NCBI RefSeq assembly: GCF_000829055.1
Contig: NZ_AP012544.1
Coordinates: 930,001-994,000 of the forward strand
Source: Lacticaseibacillus casei DSM 20011 = JCM 1134 = ATCC 393
Lineage (GTDB): Bacteria > Bacillota > Bacilli > Lactobacillales > Lactobacillaceae
Reading direction: 5' to 3'
Length of the DNA stretch: 64,000 nt
Part shown: positions 35,646-45,670 of the stretch, piece by piece
Layout of the letters: each line of letters begins with the position of its first letter
Numbering within the stretch: the first letter of the stretch is position 1
Made by a program: the position numbers and the translations under genes
Notes under the pieces: generated by a model
The model's input: the letters and a program-made list of their open reading frames with translations, nothing else
Databases searched by the model: none
What the model was told of the DNA's origin: nothing

Positions 35646-37008
35646 TTTGGCCCAACCAGCTGTTACCAAGAATCAGGATCTGGAAGTTACCATTCAGGAT
35701 CTCACTTATGAAGGCATGGGCGTCGCAAAAGTCGCTGGATTTCCACTGTTTATCGAGGATGCTTTACCTGGCGAAAAAATGCAGGTGCACGTGCTGAAAG
35801 TTCAAAAACAATATGGCTTTGCCAAGGTGACCAAACGCCTAACGGACTCACCGGATCGGGTCGCGGGCGCAGACGGTGCTTATATTCGCACAGGGATTGC
35901 GCCACTGTCGATTTTGGCTTATCCGGCGCAACTGAAGTTCAAACAGCGCCAAATCGAAGAGCTTTATAAAAAAGCCCACTTAGCGATTGATGTTTTGCCC
36001 ACCATTGGCATGAAGCATCCGCTTGGTTACCGGAACAAGGCACAGGTACCAGTGCGTATGGTCAATGGTGAATTGCAAACCGGCTTCTATAAAAAACACA
36101 GCCATGATCTGGTACCAATTGAAGATTTTCTGATTCAGGATCCTAAAATTGATCACGCCATTGTGGTTGTTCGGGATCTTTTACGAAAGTATCAGGTTCC
36201 CGCGTATGACGAACGGACCAACCGCGGCGTTATTCGGAACATTATGGTTCGCCGTGGTCATGCGACGCACCAGATGATGATCGTTTTGGTATCGCGCACT
36301 TGGCAGGTGCCACACCTGAAAGATATTGTCGAAGAAATTACGTTGGCGTTGCCGGAAGTCACAAGCGTTGTGGTGAATTTAAACGATAAACGGACTAATG
36401 TCATCCTTGGCCGCAAGTCAAAAACGATTTATGGTCAGGATTATCTTTTGGATAAACTATTAGGCAGCGAATTTCAGATTTCGCCGGTTAGTTTTTACCA
36501 AGTGAATCCGGTTCAAACCGAAGTCCTTTATACCCAAGCAATTGAAGCGGCGGGATTGACTGGCAAAGAAACGGTCATTGATGCTTATTCCGGTATCGGC
36601 ACCATTTCGCTCACCATGGCGCGTCATGCCAAACACGTTTATGGCGTTGAAGTGGTTGAATCAGCGGTGCGCGATGCTCAGGCAAATGCCGCGCGAAACC
36701 ATATTAAAAATGTGACGTTTGAAGTTGGCAAGGCCGAAGATGTGATTCAGAAATGGAAAGACGCTGACTTGCCGGTAGACGCCCTGATGGTTGACCCGCC
36801 GCGTAAAGGTTTGGACAAGAGCTTCATTGATGCGGTGGGTTACATGAAGCCGCCGAAGATCGTTTACGTTTCTTGCAATCCCGCAACATTGGCGCGGGAT
36901 TTGCAATTGTTGGCAGGATTCGGTTACACCGCCAAGCAAACGCAGCCGGTGGACATGTTTCCTCAGACGCAGCATATTGAGAGCATTACGGCTTTGACGC
37001 TCGATTAA
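35638..37008 (+). CDS. rlmD: 23S rRNA (uracil) methyltransferase, RlmD/RumA type
   Basis: This protein of about 456 residues has an N-terminal TRAM domain (residues about 15-70), the SAM site IDAYSGIGTISLTMA and the catalytic Cys in VYVSCNPATLARDL, with DPPRKGLD before it. Several paralogues (RlmC/D, TrmA-like) exist in lactobacilli, so the exact target uracil is uncertain. The ATG at 35638 overlaps the dagK stop; a TTG at 35647, with AAAGGA upstream, is an alternative start. Confidence 0.93.
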   Translation: MTNLAQPAVTKNQDLEVTIQDLTYEGMGVAKVAGFPLFIEDALPGEKMQVHVLKVQKQYGFAKVTKRLTDSPDRVAGADGAYIRTGIAPLSILAYPAQLKFKQRQIEELYKKAHLAIDVLPTIGMKHPLGYRNKAQVPVRMVNGELQTGFYKKHSHDLVPIEDFLIQDPKIDHAIVVVRDLLRKYQVPAYDERTNRGVIRNIMVRRGHATHQMMIVLVSRTWQVPHLKDIVEEITLALPEVTSVVVNLNDKRTNVILGRKSKTIYGQDYLLDKLLGSEFQISPVSFYQVNPVQTEVLYTQAIEAAGLTGKETVIDAYSGIGTISLTMARHAKHVYGVEVVESAVRDAQANAARNHIKNVTFEVGKAEDVIQKWKDADLPVDALMVDPPRKGLDKSFIDAVGYMKPPKIVYVSCNPATLARDLQLLAGFGYTAKQTQPVDMFPQTQHIESITALTLD

Positions 37009-37058
37009 TTTCGGGTGTAAGGTTTTTTATAAAGTATTTAACGCATAAGTATTTGCGA

Positions 37059-37105
37059 AAGCCAATCTTAGTGACGAAAATCGTCAATCTGAGATTGGCT
37101 TTTTT
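37059..37105 (+). terminator. Terminator after rlmD
   Basis: AAGCCAATCT with an inner GACG pairs with CGTC and AGATTGGCTT, followed by TTTTTT. Downstream bases 37106-37459 hold a weak promoter for the surface glycosidase gene and no other gene. Confidence 0.88.
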
Positions 37106-37459
37106 AATAGTGATTGCCTTATCTTATCATTAAAAATTAAATAGTTCTAAATCAATTATTGCTTGACACCATCAGCAATGGCGCATACGCTTATACTGTC
37201 GTTAATGGCTGGTATTTGCAAACTAAATGGGAGGGGATAACAAAATATTAATAACGCTTCAACTTTCGGTATAGTAATAGAAATGACTAGGAATTGCTAG
37301 TTTCCGAAAAGAATGAGCCTGTGCTTAATGATTCTCTAGATAACCGGATTTAGTGCACTGTCAAGTCTACCAGTTATTAGCGCTTGGCAGTCATCTCACC
37401 TGATAAAGAATATGATGTTAAGTAGTTGTTGGGAGATTTGTGGAAGGAGAAGGACTTTC

Positions 37460-39511
37460 ATGAAGAAGTTTGGCAAACGGGTGGCGTCCATACTTGGATG
37501 TGGCGTCTTACTTTTAGGATCAATTGGTCTATCTTCAAGTGCTTCAGTCGCTCATGCTGCTGGTGACCAACCGATTAGCGACGCGGAACTGAACCAGTAC
37601 ATTTCCAAGATGTCGCTTGATGAGAAAATCGGGCAGATGTTTGTTTCCCGGACACCGCAAGACACAGCGCAGGCACGTGCCGATGTGGCGAAGTATCATC
37701 TCGGCAGCTTAATCGTTTACGGTGCTGATTTCACAAGTGTCGAAGGATCAACACCGGAAGCGGCACAAACAGCTTTTAAGAATAAACTGCAGAGTTTTCA
37801 AGACAGTGCCAAGTTACCGTTACTGATCGGCGTTGACCAAGAAGGCGGCAGTGTTTCCCGATTGAGTCAGAACCCGTTGATTGCAAATGGGCGCGCTTTT
37901 CCGTCACCGCAAGCTTTATTCGCTGAAGGCGGCATGGCAAAAGTGACCCAGGAAGCGCAGCAGGTTGGTACGATACTTAAGAATTTAGGCATTAACTGGA
38001 ATTATGCACCGGTCGCTGACAGCACGGCTGATACCGATAGTTTCATTTATCCACGCACGATCGGTCAGGATTATACGGCAACAGCAGATTATATTTCACA
38101 GGTTGTTCCTGCTTGGCAAAATACCGGCATTGCAGCGACCGTTAAGCATTTTCCGGGTTATGGTTCGGCAGTTGACACCCATACTGATTTTGCTGTTGTG
38201 ACAAAATCGGAAGAAGCATTTGAAAAAGAGGATCTTCTGCCCTTTAAAGCAGGCATTGATGCTGGCGTTGATTCAATTATGATTGCCCATATTGTGATGC
38301 AATCCGTTGATCCGGTTTATCCGGCATCACTTTCCAAGAGCGTTGTTACTGACCTTCTGCGTGACAAACTTGGTTACAAAGGGTTGATTATTACTGATGC
38401 GCTGGGGATGGGCGCCATTACTAAATTTGCGGCCAGTCATAACAACGTTCCGGTCGACGTTCTGGCGGTCGCAGCTGGGAATGACTGCATCATGAATGAT
38501 GATTATGCGACGGCCATTCCGCAGATTCACCAAGCCGTCACCAGTGGTCAGCTCTCGGAACAGGCGATCGATCAGCATGTTTTCCGGATTTTGTCATTGA
38601 AACGTAAGTTGGGACTTTTAACTGCCGCACAGCTTGAAACGAAACAGGTGCGGGTCGATAACGTGGCTTATGACCAAGCGAAAAAGACCGCAACTGTGTC
38701 GGGCACGGTTGTGGATAGTAACTGGCAAACCGGCGAGCCGCTGACGGTTAAAGACGATCAAGGACATGTTGTCGCTACGGCTGATGTCGGGGCCGGCGGT
38801 AAATTCAACTTCACGATTCCGTTAACAGCAAAGGCGCAGCAACTGACCCTGACGACCGGATTGCCGGGGATTGAAGATGCTCAGGTGACAATTGAACCGC
38901 TACAAGCCGCGAAAGTCGATAAAACCGCGCTTCAGTCACTTGTGAACCTGGGCGCCGCCTATGCCGCCAATGATTACACCAGCGATTCGTGGGGCAAATA
39001 CCAAGTTGCGTTGACTGCGGCCAATCAGGTTTTGACGAACCAGGAGGCTACGCAAGCCGCGGTAGACCAAGCAGCGCAAACACTGCAGACAGCCATTACC
39101 GGGCTTGTTAAAGCTAATGTCAAAATCAATAAAGATGCTTTACAGCAACTGATTGACCAAGTCCTGGCATACGATGCTAAGCGATACACCACCAGTTCCT
39201 GGACAAAACTGGAAGCGGCATTAGCTGCGGCCAAACAGGTTTTTGCTGATAAAAATGCAACGCAACCCGTCATTGATCATGCGGTTCAAGTGCTAAAAGC
39301 GGCCGTAACCGGATTGGAAACTCAAGATAGCGGAGCCGGGCAGCAGAAGAAAGTGACCTTTACTGACAAAAAGTCGCCCAACAAAGTTCGCGGAGACAAC
39401 AACGTGATGCCACGTGCAGGCGAAAAAGTGGTTAACGGACTTGTGATACTCGGTTTCGTGCTCATTTTGACAACTGCGGGCATGATTTGGTGGCGTAAAG
39501 CACGCGACTAA
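37460..39511 (+). CDS. Cell-wall anchored GH3 beta-N-acetylhexosaminidase
   Basis: This protein of about 683 residues has a Sec signal peptide (cleavage about AHA-AGD, residue 34). The GH3 barrel (about 40-400) carries the NagZ-type motif TVKHFPGYGSAVDTH, with His and Asp that act as acid/base, and the nucleophile Asp in LIITDALGMG. A bacterial Ig-like region (about 410-490) and two FIVAR repeats follow (TDxxWxKxxxALAAAxxV types, about 500-630). The C-terminus has VMPRAGEK, a hydrophobic helix and WWRKARD, a variant sortase signal with MPRAG in place of LPxTG. It likely trims peptidoglycan GlcNAc or host glycans. The ATG at 37460 follows GAAGGAGAAGG. Confidence 0.9.
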   Translation: MKKFGKRVASILGCGVLLLGSIGLSSSASVAHAAGDQPISDAELNQYISKMSLDEKIGQMFVSRTPQDTAQARADVAKYHLGSLIVYGADFTSVEGSTPEAAQTAFKNKLQSFQDSAKLPLLIGVDQEGGSVSRLSQNPLIANGRAFPSPQALFAEGGMAKVTQEAQQVGTILKNLGINWNYAPVADSTADTDSFIYPRTIGQDYTATADYISQVVPAWQNTGIAATVKHFPGYGSAVDTHTDFAVVTKSEEAFEKEDLLPFKAGIDAGVDSIMIAHIVMQSVDPVYPASLSKSVVTDLLRDKLGYKGLIITDALGMGAITKFAASHNNVPVDVLAVAAGNDCIMNDDYATAIPQIHQAVTSGQLSEQAIDQHVFRILSLKRKLGLLTAAQLETKQVRVDNVAYDQAKKTATVSGTVVDSNWQTGEPLTVKDDQGHVVATADVGAGGKFNFTIPLTAKAQQLTLTTGLPGIEDAQVTIEPLQAAKVDKTALQSLVNLGAAYAANDYTSDSWGKYQVALTAANQVLTNQEATQAAVDQAAQTLQTAITGLVKANVKINKDALQQLIDQVLAYDAKRYTTSSWTKLEAALAAAKQVFADKNATQPVIDHAVQVLKAAVTGLETQDSGAGQQKKVTFTDKKSPNKVRGDNNVMPRAGEKVVNGLVILGFVLILTTAGMIWWRKARD

Positions 39512-39598
39512 AACGATCAGGTAGCGCGCTTGCTTCTGACAAGTTGTTTGGAAGATATATTAACAAAAGAGACTGGTTCATAAAGCATAGTCACAATG

Positions 39599-39629
39599 AA
39601 AAAGTGAACATACTGCATGTTCACTTTTT
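39599..39629. terminator. Terminator after the GH3 gene
   Basis: A 13-bp perfect stem (39599-39611 with 39617-39629, AAAAAGTGAACAT and its complement) has a five-base loop. It could act in both directions. Confidence 0.85.
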
Positions 39630-39666
39630 GTTTCCACGGGATAATTCAGTGAGGTTATCTATATAT

Positions 39667-39813
39667 GAGTGCCAAAGCGGAGCAATCGTAGGCCAGATGG
39701 GGCTCAAAGTCGTGCCCACCACTCTAGCTTCGCGGTCGCCAGCCCCGATCTGGCTGGAGATTGCGGAGTTTGGCACGGGAAGGAACTTAGTGCCTGAGAT
39801 TTTTGGGCAAACC
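39667..39813. repeat. MITE-like element B, copy 1
   Basis: The left arm GTGCCAAAGCGGAGCAATCG (39669-) and the right arm 39748-39776 form an imperfect inverted repeat of about 29 bp. The same arms and adjoining bases recur at 59982-60181 around a different, longer middle. No coding capacity that looks real is seen. It fills the gap before the MFS gene. Confidence 0.75.
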
Positions 39814-39906
39814 ATGATAACCCCCTAAATATTTGCTCATTCGTGTTGCCATTTTCCGCTCGTTTCCATTATCATCAGTAGCAGTGACATGAAATGGGGG
39901 AGTATT

Positions 39907-41112
39907 GTGCAACATAAGACCTTGGCCATGAAGTGGTTGTTTTTGGGATCACTGACTACCAATACGGGTATTAGCCTGATTTGGCCGTTAACAACGATTT
40001 ACATGCATGAATATTTGGGTGAGTCGCTGACTGTGGCTGGCATCGTTTTGTTTTTGAATTCGACGTTTATGGTTGTGGGCAATAGTCTCGGCGGCTGGCT
40101 GTTTGATCATTGGCAACCTTATGGCACCATTTTGGCCGGGATCGGCTTGAATCTTGGCGCAACCGCTTTGCTGATATTCTTTCATGGTTGGCCGGCCTAT
40201 CCGTTGCTGTTAGTCATCTCCGGTTTAGGCAGCGGGGTGACAGCCACAGCCATTAATTCTTATGCGACGCGCATTCGGGACAAGCGCCCGAGTGTTGTGT
40301 TTAATGTGCTCTATTTTACGTCAAACCTTGGCCTTGTTATCGGTACTCTGATTGTCGGCTTTGTTTTACCTTATGGCATTGCCATGGTCTTTGCGTTGGC
40401 GGCCGGCTTATTTGCCATCTTTTTGGGGGTCGCACTCTGGCACTATCGCATTGAAAAGGTGACAATCACCACAGCCACCAAGCAAGTAGCTCAAGAAGGC
40501 CGGAATCCGGCGCGGCCACGTCTGGTGATGTTGATGGTGACGTTATTCGTAACATGGTTGATGTACGAACAGTGGCAAAGTAACATTTCTGCCTTTATGC
40601 TAAGTGAAGGGCTCACGATTAAGGATTACAGTTTCTTATGGACCATCAACGCGTTATTGATTGTGTTGTTCCAACCGATTTTGACAGCATTTGATCGCTG
40701 GTTGTTGAAACATATTCGGTTACGCTTGGTCGTTGGCTTTATCTTGTTTGCCGGATCGTTTTTGATTTTATTGAACGGATCCGGTGCCTATCTGACGTTC
40801 ATTATTGCGATGATCGTTTTGACGGTAGGAGAAGTTCTGGCGTTGCCGGCGGTTTCGACTTATGTGACGTTGTTTACGCCGCTTGTGCAACAAGGCCGTT
40901 ATCAAGGGCTGATTCAGGGATTTGCCTCCGCAGGCCGGGCTTTGGGACCGTTGTTGGGTGCGATGATTATTGAGGGCACTAGCAGTTATCGCCTGCTCTT
41001 CATCAGTGCGACGGGGTTGATTCTTTTGGCGGCATTAGGCTTTGCCTTCACGGTTCGGGAGAGCATTCCTGCGCTGAATGATCCGTTACATCCAGCGGCG
41101 CATAGCAGATAG
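39907..41112 (+). CDS. MFS transporter (drug or sugar efflux type)
   Basis: This protein of about 401 residues has twelve hydrophobic segments of the major facilitator type. Typical loops are GGWLFDHWQP between TM2 and 3 and RYQGLIQGFASAGRALGP in TM11. The start is the GTG at 39907 after GGGGGAG, which fits better than the ATG at 39889. Substrate is unknown. It is followed by the HAD gene at a distance of 104 bases. Confidence 0.88.
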   Translation: MQHKTLAMKWLFLGSLTTNTGISLIWPLTTIYMHEYLGESLTVAGIVLFLNSTFMVVGNSLGGWLFDHWQPYGTILAGIGLNLGATALLIFFHGWPAYPLLLVISGLGSGVTATAINSYATRIRDKRPSVVFNVLYFTSNLGLVIGTLIVGFVLPYGIAMVFALAAGLFAIFLGVALWHYRIEKVTITTATKQVAQEGRNPARPRLVMLMVTLFVTWLMYEQWQSNISAFMLSEGLTIKDYSFLWTINALLIVLFQPILTAFDRWLLKHIRLRLVVGFILFAGSFLILLNGSGAYLTFIIAMIVLTVGEVLALPAVSTYVTLFTPLVQQGRYQGLIQGFASAGRALGPLLGAMIIEGTSSYRLLFISATGLILLAALGFAFTVRESIPALNDPLHPAAHSR

Positions 41113-41216
41113 TGCTTGACAAGGTCAGTTGCCGCTTGAAATGATGAGGGTGCGATGTTTCCGGTTACCTTTTTGAAAATGTCCGATTCATCCTGATCGG
41201 GAAGGGAGATTTTTTC

Positions 41217-42032
41217 TTGCGCTATCGTTTGATTTTGAGTGATATTGATGGGACGTTGCTGAATTCGCAACATCAGCTGACGGCGGGGGTTAAGCAGGCA
41301 ATTCAGGCTTATGTTGATGCGGGTGGGATTTTCGTCTTGGCGTCGGCACGCCCTCCGTTGGCGATGACTGCGCTGGCCCGCCAAATGGGATTGGCAGTGC
41401 CGCTGGTCAGTCTGAACGATGCTTTGATTGGCCAGCCAGAAGGTGAGCAATTTCGGATATTAGCGGCAACCTCATGGCCGGAAGGAGTTGGCCCCCGCGT
41501 CTATCACGCCTTATCGACGCTTCCTTTAAGCTTGAATGTATTCAGTGGCACGCACTGGTATGTTGCTGCTTTTGACAAATGGACCGATCAGGAAGCCGCA
41601 ATCACTGATATAATGCCGACAACCGCACCGATACGGGACATGTTGCGTGATAACTTGTCGGTGCAGAAAATGCTATGCATGGGCGATCCGTCTATGGTGG
41701 ATCGTGCCGAGAAAATCATTTTGGCGCATCCGGAATGGCAGCTGGTTGCCAGCCGCTCAAAGGCGACTTATCTGGAAATAGTGCGGCAAGGGGTTTCGAA
41801 AAGATCGGCTTTGCAAACCCTGAGCTCTCTGTACAACGTTCCGATACCGGAAACGATGGCGCTTGGCGATGGTGAAAACGATCTACCCATGCTGCAGGCC
41901 GCTGGGCTAGGAGTAACCTTAGCCAATGCCTTGCCACAAGTGTCAGCTGTCATTAAAACAGTTGTACCTGATAATGATCACGATGGCGCGGCGGTTGCGA
42001 TTCAGCGATACGCCATGGGAGAAACGCAATAA
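41217..42032 (+). CDS. Cof-type HAD-IIB phosphatase
   Basis: This 271-residue protein hydrolyses small phosphorylated compounds such as sugar phosphates or FMN. Motif I is LSDIDGTLLNS, motif II SARPP, motif III Lys in SRSKATYLEI with GVSKRSAL, and motif IV ALGDGENDLPML. The cap region (residues about 85-185) is of the C2B type. The TTG start at 41217 follows GAAGGGAG. Confidence 0.93.
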   Translation: MRYRLILSDIDGTLLNSQHQLTAGVKQAIQAYVDAGGIFVLASARPPLAMTALARQMGLAVPLVSLNDALIGQPEGEQFRILAATSWPEGVGPRVYHALSTLPLSLNVFSGTHWYVAAFDKWTDQEAAITDIMPTTAPIRDMLRDNLSVQKMLCMGDPSMVDRAEKIILAHPEWQLVASRSKATYLEIVRQGVSKRSALQTLSSLYNVPIPETMALGDGENDLPMLQAAGLGVTLANALPQVSAVIKTVVPDNDHDGAAVAIQRYAMGETQ

Positions 42033-42075
42033 AAATACCTTCAACTTCGGAAGTCATGAAGTTGAAGGTATTTTT
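42031..42075. terminator. Bidirectional terminator
   Basis: An 18-bp perfect stem (42031-42048 with 42058-42075) starts AAAAATACC and ends GGTATTTTT. It serves both the rightward HAD gene, whose stop lies at its edge, and the leftward PPK2 gene. Confidence 0.92.
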
Positions 42076-42103
42076 GTTTAAAACAGTTTCAAATAAAATA
42101 AAT

Positions 42104-42979
42104 CTAATCTTTCAAATCTGTCACGGCCTGAACCAGCCCTTGTTTTTGCGCTTCCGAGATGACCGGATACTTTAGCGGCAGGGCGGTCACTTCGCGATTG
42201 ATAATCTGCGAAACGGCTAGGCGCGAGTACCATTTGTCATCAGACGGAATAATGTACCACGGATTTTTCTTGGTGGCAGTGTGCTGAATGGCTTCTTGGT
42301 AAGCCTTTTGATAGTCGTCCCAGTAGCGGCGCTCGCGAATATCGGCCAGTGAGAACTTCCAGTTTTTCTCCGGAATTTCGATGCGTTTAAGGAAGCGGCC
42401 TTTTTGCTCGGCTTTGGAAATGTGTAGGAAAAACTTTAAAAGTAGGATGCCGTTGCGGCGAGCGTATGCTTCAAGGGCCTTAATGTCATTGAATCGTTCT
42501 GTCCACAAGTCATCGTGCACATCAGAAACTGAATCGATGCCGGGGAGATTTTCTTTCAGCAGTAATTCCGGATGCACCCGATCGACGAGCACCTCTTCAT
42601 ATTGCGATCGATTGAAGACGGTTAATTCGCCGCCAGCCGGGAAGGCGTTGTGAATCCGCCACAAAAAATCATGGCTTAATTCCAATTCAGTAGGCACCTT
42701 AAACGATACCACCGTCGTGCCTTGGGGATTGATCCCAGACATCACGTGCTCAATCATGCTGTCTTTCCCGGCTGCATCCATCCCTTGAAAAATAATGAGA
42801 ACGCTGTATTGCTTCTGCGCGGCTAGATGTTCTTGCACCTTCGACAATGTCTTGATGTTATGCTCGATATCTTCTTTGATTTTGTCCTTTTTGTTCTTAA
42901 ATTCATCTGGTGGTGCCGTGGCGAATGCCTTAATGTCAAACGTGCCAGTTCCGTCGAAACGGTATTTTTCTAATGTCAT
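42104..42979 (-). CDS. Polyphosphate kinase 2 family protein
   Basis: This 291-residue enzyme of the PPK2 (polyphosphate:nucleotide phosphotransferase) type has Walker A in FQGMDAAGKDSM (about residue 65) and the lid and Walker B regions FNRSQYEEVLVDRVHPE and FLHISKAEQKGRF. It uses polyphosphate to phosphorylate nucleoside mono- or diphosphates and balances energy or phosphate stores. Length matches class I/III enzymes. It is transcribed alone, from the promoter in 42985-43080. Confidence 0.94.
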   Translation of the reverse strand: MTLEKYRFDGTGTFDIKAFATAPPDEFKNKKDKIKEDIEHNIKTLSKVQEHLAAQKQYSVLIIFQGMDAAGKDSMIEHVMSGINPQGTTVVSFKVPTELELSHDFLWRIHNAFPAGGELTVFNRSQYEEVLVDRVHPELLLKENLPGIDSVSDVHDDLWTERFNDIKALEAYARRNGILLLKFFLHISKAEQKGRFLKRIEIPEKNWKFSLADIRERRYWDDYQKAYQEAIQHTATKKNPWYIIPSDDKWYSRLAVSQIINREVTALPLKYPVISEAQKQGLVQAVTDLKD

Positions 42980-43101
42980 TTAATCACCCTCACTATCTGC
43001 TTATTTTCAACATAGTGGTTCCAAGCGTGATGTGCAAGTGATTGACGCTCCTTGTGTTTAAACCTATGCTAAACTTACGATCAAGAAACGAGGGGATTTC
43101 A

Positions 43102-45006
43102 ATGGCGTTACCACGGATTCAGGATGATTTGTACATGGCGGTTAACGGCGCGTGGCAAGAGAAAACGCAGATTCCACCAGATAAGAGCGTTGTTAGTGCG
43201 GATAGTGATTTATCGGACGAAATTCGCACGAAGCTGGTGGCCGATTTAAGAAAGATGGCGTTGACAGGAAGTGACACCGTGTTACCGTTACGGAATGCCG
43301 CCCGGTTATTCGCAAAGGCTGATGACAAAGCCAAGCGGCAGCAGTTGGGGATTGATCCTGTGCGCACGCGCGTCCAGACACTGGTAAAGCTTAAAACCTT
43401 AGATCAGTTTCGGGCAGCGATGCCGACGCTGATAGCTGCGCAATACGTGTTGCCGGTGACGTCGTATGTCGATGCCGATATGCATGATGCTGAGCACAAT
43501 ATTTTAAATCTGAGTGGTCCGGATACAATTTTGCCTGATGCTGCGATGTATCGTAATGGTGATGCGGAAAACGCCGCTGATCTAGCAGCCTGGTCGAAAA
43601 TGGCGACGGCCATGTTGGCAGCTGCAGGTTTCAGTGAAAGTGACCAAAAAGATTATGTTGAAGCGGCTAAGCGGTTTGACCGACGCTTGGCAGCGGATGT
43701 GCCGGATAATGTTGATTTGGCCGTGGATAGTACCTTTGACAATCCGATGACGTGTCAAGCATTTGAGGAAGCTGCCGGATTCTTGGGTATCCCTCAAGCT
43801 TTTGCGGATTTAATGCCGCAAACGCCGACCAAGGTTAATGCGGTGGTTCCGAATTACGTTCCGAACTTACCAACGCTTATCACGGCTGACAATTACCCAG
43901 AGTGGCACGCGTGGATGGTGATCAACGAATTGCTGTCTTGCGCGACATACCTAAGTGATGATCTACGGCAGCTCGCCGGACAATACGACCGTTTCTTGGC
44001 GGGGCAGCCGGAGCCGTCATCATGGACCAAGCATGCTTTTGGCATTGCCAACGAATATTTTGACGATGTGATTGGCCAATATTACGGTCAAACTTATTTT
44101 GGGGCGGATGCAAAGGCGGATATCACCGCGATAGTCGAGCAGATTCTTGCGCAGTACCGCGTTCAGCTCGAGAACAATACCTGGTTGAGTTCGATGACCA
44201 AGCAAAAAGCGATCCGCAAGTTGGCCACCATGAAGGTGAAGATGGGATACCCTGATCAGCTCTTTTCGCTGTATGACCACTTGACGGTAGATGCCGATGA
44301 CGATTTACTGACAGCCATTCTTAAATTGAGCAGCCAAACGCAGCAATTTTGGTTTAAGCAGGTAGGCCAACCGGTAGATCGCAATGAGTGGAACATGCCA
44401 GGCCATCTGGTGAATGCCAGTTATGACCCATTGAAAAATGACATCACATTTCCTGCTGGGATTCTGCAGCCACCTTATTACGCGCTTAATTGGACAAAGG
44501 CACAGAATCTTGGCGGTACTGGCGTGACCATTGGCCATGAGATTTCACATTCATTTGATAATAATGGGGCGCTGTATGATGAACACGGGAATCTGCACAA
44601 CTGGTGGACCACGGCCGATAAAAAGGCCTTCGATCAGCTGGTTGAAGCGATGGTGGCACAATTTGATGGCCGGGCGTATGAAGGTGTTAAGGTTAATGGC
44701 AAGCTGACAGTGAGTGAAAACATGGCGGATAACGCAGGGATGGATGTCGCGTTGGCTTTGCTTGACGAACATCCTGACGCCAAGGATCTGCAGGCATTTT
44801 TCACGACCTATGCCCGTTCATGGGCTACCAAAATGCGGCCAGAGCGAGTTAAAACGCTGTTACGTCAGGATGTCCACGCACCGGCCGCGTTACGCGTGAA
44901 TGTGCCAGTCCAGAACTTTCCGGCATGGTACCAGGCTTTTCAGGTACAACCGCAAGATGGGATGTATCGGCAGCCACGGAAGCGATTGACCATTTGGCAT
45001 CGGTAG
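43102..45006 (+). CDS. pepO: M13 family metalloendopeptidase (PepO type)
   Basis: This protein of about 634 residues is an intracellular neprilysin-like oligopeptidase that completes casein peptide breakdown. Zinc ligands: IGHEISHSFD (HExxH, about residue 479) and ENMADNAG with the third ligand Glu (about 540). The substrate-binding motif NAFY/VNASYDP is present. There is no signal peptide. The ATG at 43102 follows GAGGGG; the longer frame from 43042 has no ribosome site. Confidence 0.95.
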   Translation: MALPRIQDDLYMAVNGAWQEKTQIPPDKSVVSADSDLSDEIRTKLVADLRKMALTGSDTVLPLRNAARLFAKADDKAKRQQLGIDPVRTRVQTLVKLKTLDQFRAAMPTLIAAQYVLPVTSYVDADMHDAEHNILNLSGPDTILPDAAMYRNGDAENAADLAAWSKMATAMLAAAGFSESDQKDYVEAAKRFDRRLAADVPDNVDLAVDSTFDNPMTCQAFEEAAGFLGIPQAFADLMPQTPTKVNAVVPNYVPNLPTLITADNYPEWHAWMVINELLSCATYLSDDLRQLAGQYDRFLAGQPEPSSWTKHAFGIANEYFDDVIGQYYGQTYFGADAKADITAIVEQILAQYRVQLENNTWLSSMTKQKAIRKLATMKVKMGYPDQLFSLYDHLTVDADDDLLTAILKLSSQTQQFWFKQVGQPVDRNEWNMPGHLVNASYDPLKNDITFPAGILQPPYYALNWTKAQNLGGTGVTIGHEISHSFDNNGALYDEHGNLHNWWTTADKKAFDQLVEAMVAQFDGRAYEGVKVNGKLTVSENMADNAGMDVALALLDEHPDAKDLQAFFTTYARSWATKMRPERVKTLLRQDVHAPAALRVNVPVQNFPAWYQAFQVQPQDGMYRQPRKRLTIWHR

Positions 45007-45046
45007 TGTGCAAGTGAAAGTGTTTTAAATGAAATAGATTAAATTC

Positions 45047-45090
45047 AAAAAAACTGGCTCCCATCACTGATGACAAGAGCCAGTTTTTTT
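45047..45090. terminator. Bidirectional terminator
   Basis: AAAAAAACTGGCTC (45047-45060) pairs with GAGCCAGTTTTTTT (45077-45090). It ends pepO and, in the other direction, the acetyltransferase gene whose stop touches it. Confidence 0.92.
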
Positions 45091-45544
45091 CATGCGTCAT
45101 GAATTACATGATGATAATGCAGCCACCCGGTTTCCCGTTCGCCAATCTGGTCGTACAAATGCTGGGCGCGTAGATTACTGGTGCGGGTCTGCCAGTTGGC
45201 ACTTGCAAAGCCCTCATCGGCTGCCAGCTCAAATGCTGCGGCCATGAGTTGCCGCGCCAGTCCGCGGCGCCGAAACTTGGGTGCAACATAGACGTCGTTG
45301 ATGATGAGCACCGGTTTTAACGTTCGCGTATCAAAGCTGCGATATAAAATGGCAAAACCAGCCAACTGCTCATTGTGTTCTGCGACTAACAAATAACCAA
45401 GCCCAGGGTCGTTACGCAAATGTTCGAGATGTGCGGCATTGCCGGTGAATCGATCGTTAGCGGTACTGGGCTGTCGTGATAATAGCCTTTGATAAGCGGT
45501 AATAGATGCGGGATATCTTTTGGCATTGCGCGTCGTGTCGCCAT
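45090..45544 (-). pseudogene. GNAT acetyltransferase with a frameshift near its start
   Basis: The ATG at 45544 with AGGAGG ten bases upstream opens a frame reading MATRRAMPKDIPHLLPLIKG, then YYHDSP, a normal GNAT N-terminus. That frame continues into nonsense, whereas the neighbouring frame takes over as STANDRFTGNAAHLEHL and then the rest of the protein, with motif A INDVYVAPKFRRRGLARQLM. The switch lies at about 45460-45475. Either a one-base indel has broken the gene or the sequence has an error there. The alternative start at 45554 in the second frame abuts its ribosome site and gives an atypical N-terminus. Confidence 0.72.
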
Positions 45545-45670
45545 AACAGGGCATCCTCCTTTGTTTAAAAGCATGGCATTTTCAGATTTCCGGTCAATGA
45601 AACTGCTAGAAAGGCATTGTGGCGTTTCAGTTTAAATACAAGTAGATGTGACGGTTACGTTTACCAAGGA

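Noticed and set aside
39544..39828. Rightward frame of 94 codons
   Set aside because: It runs through a terminator and MITE-like element B and has no ribosome site.
45386..45574. Separate small protein at the start of the GNAT gene
   Set aside because: It is the N-terminus of the frameshifted acetyltransferase.
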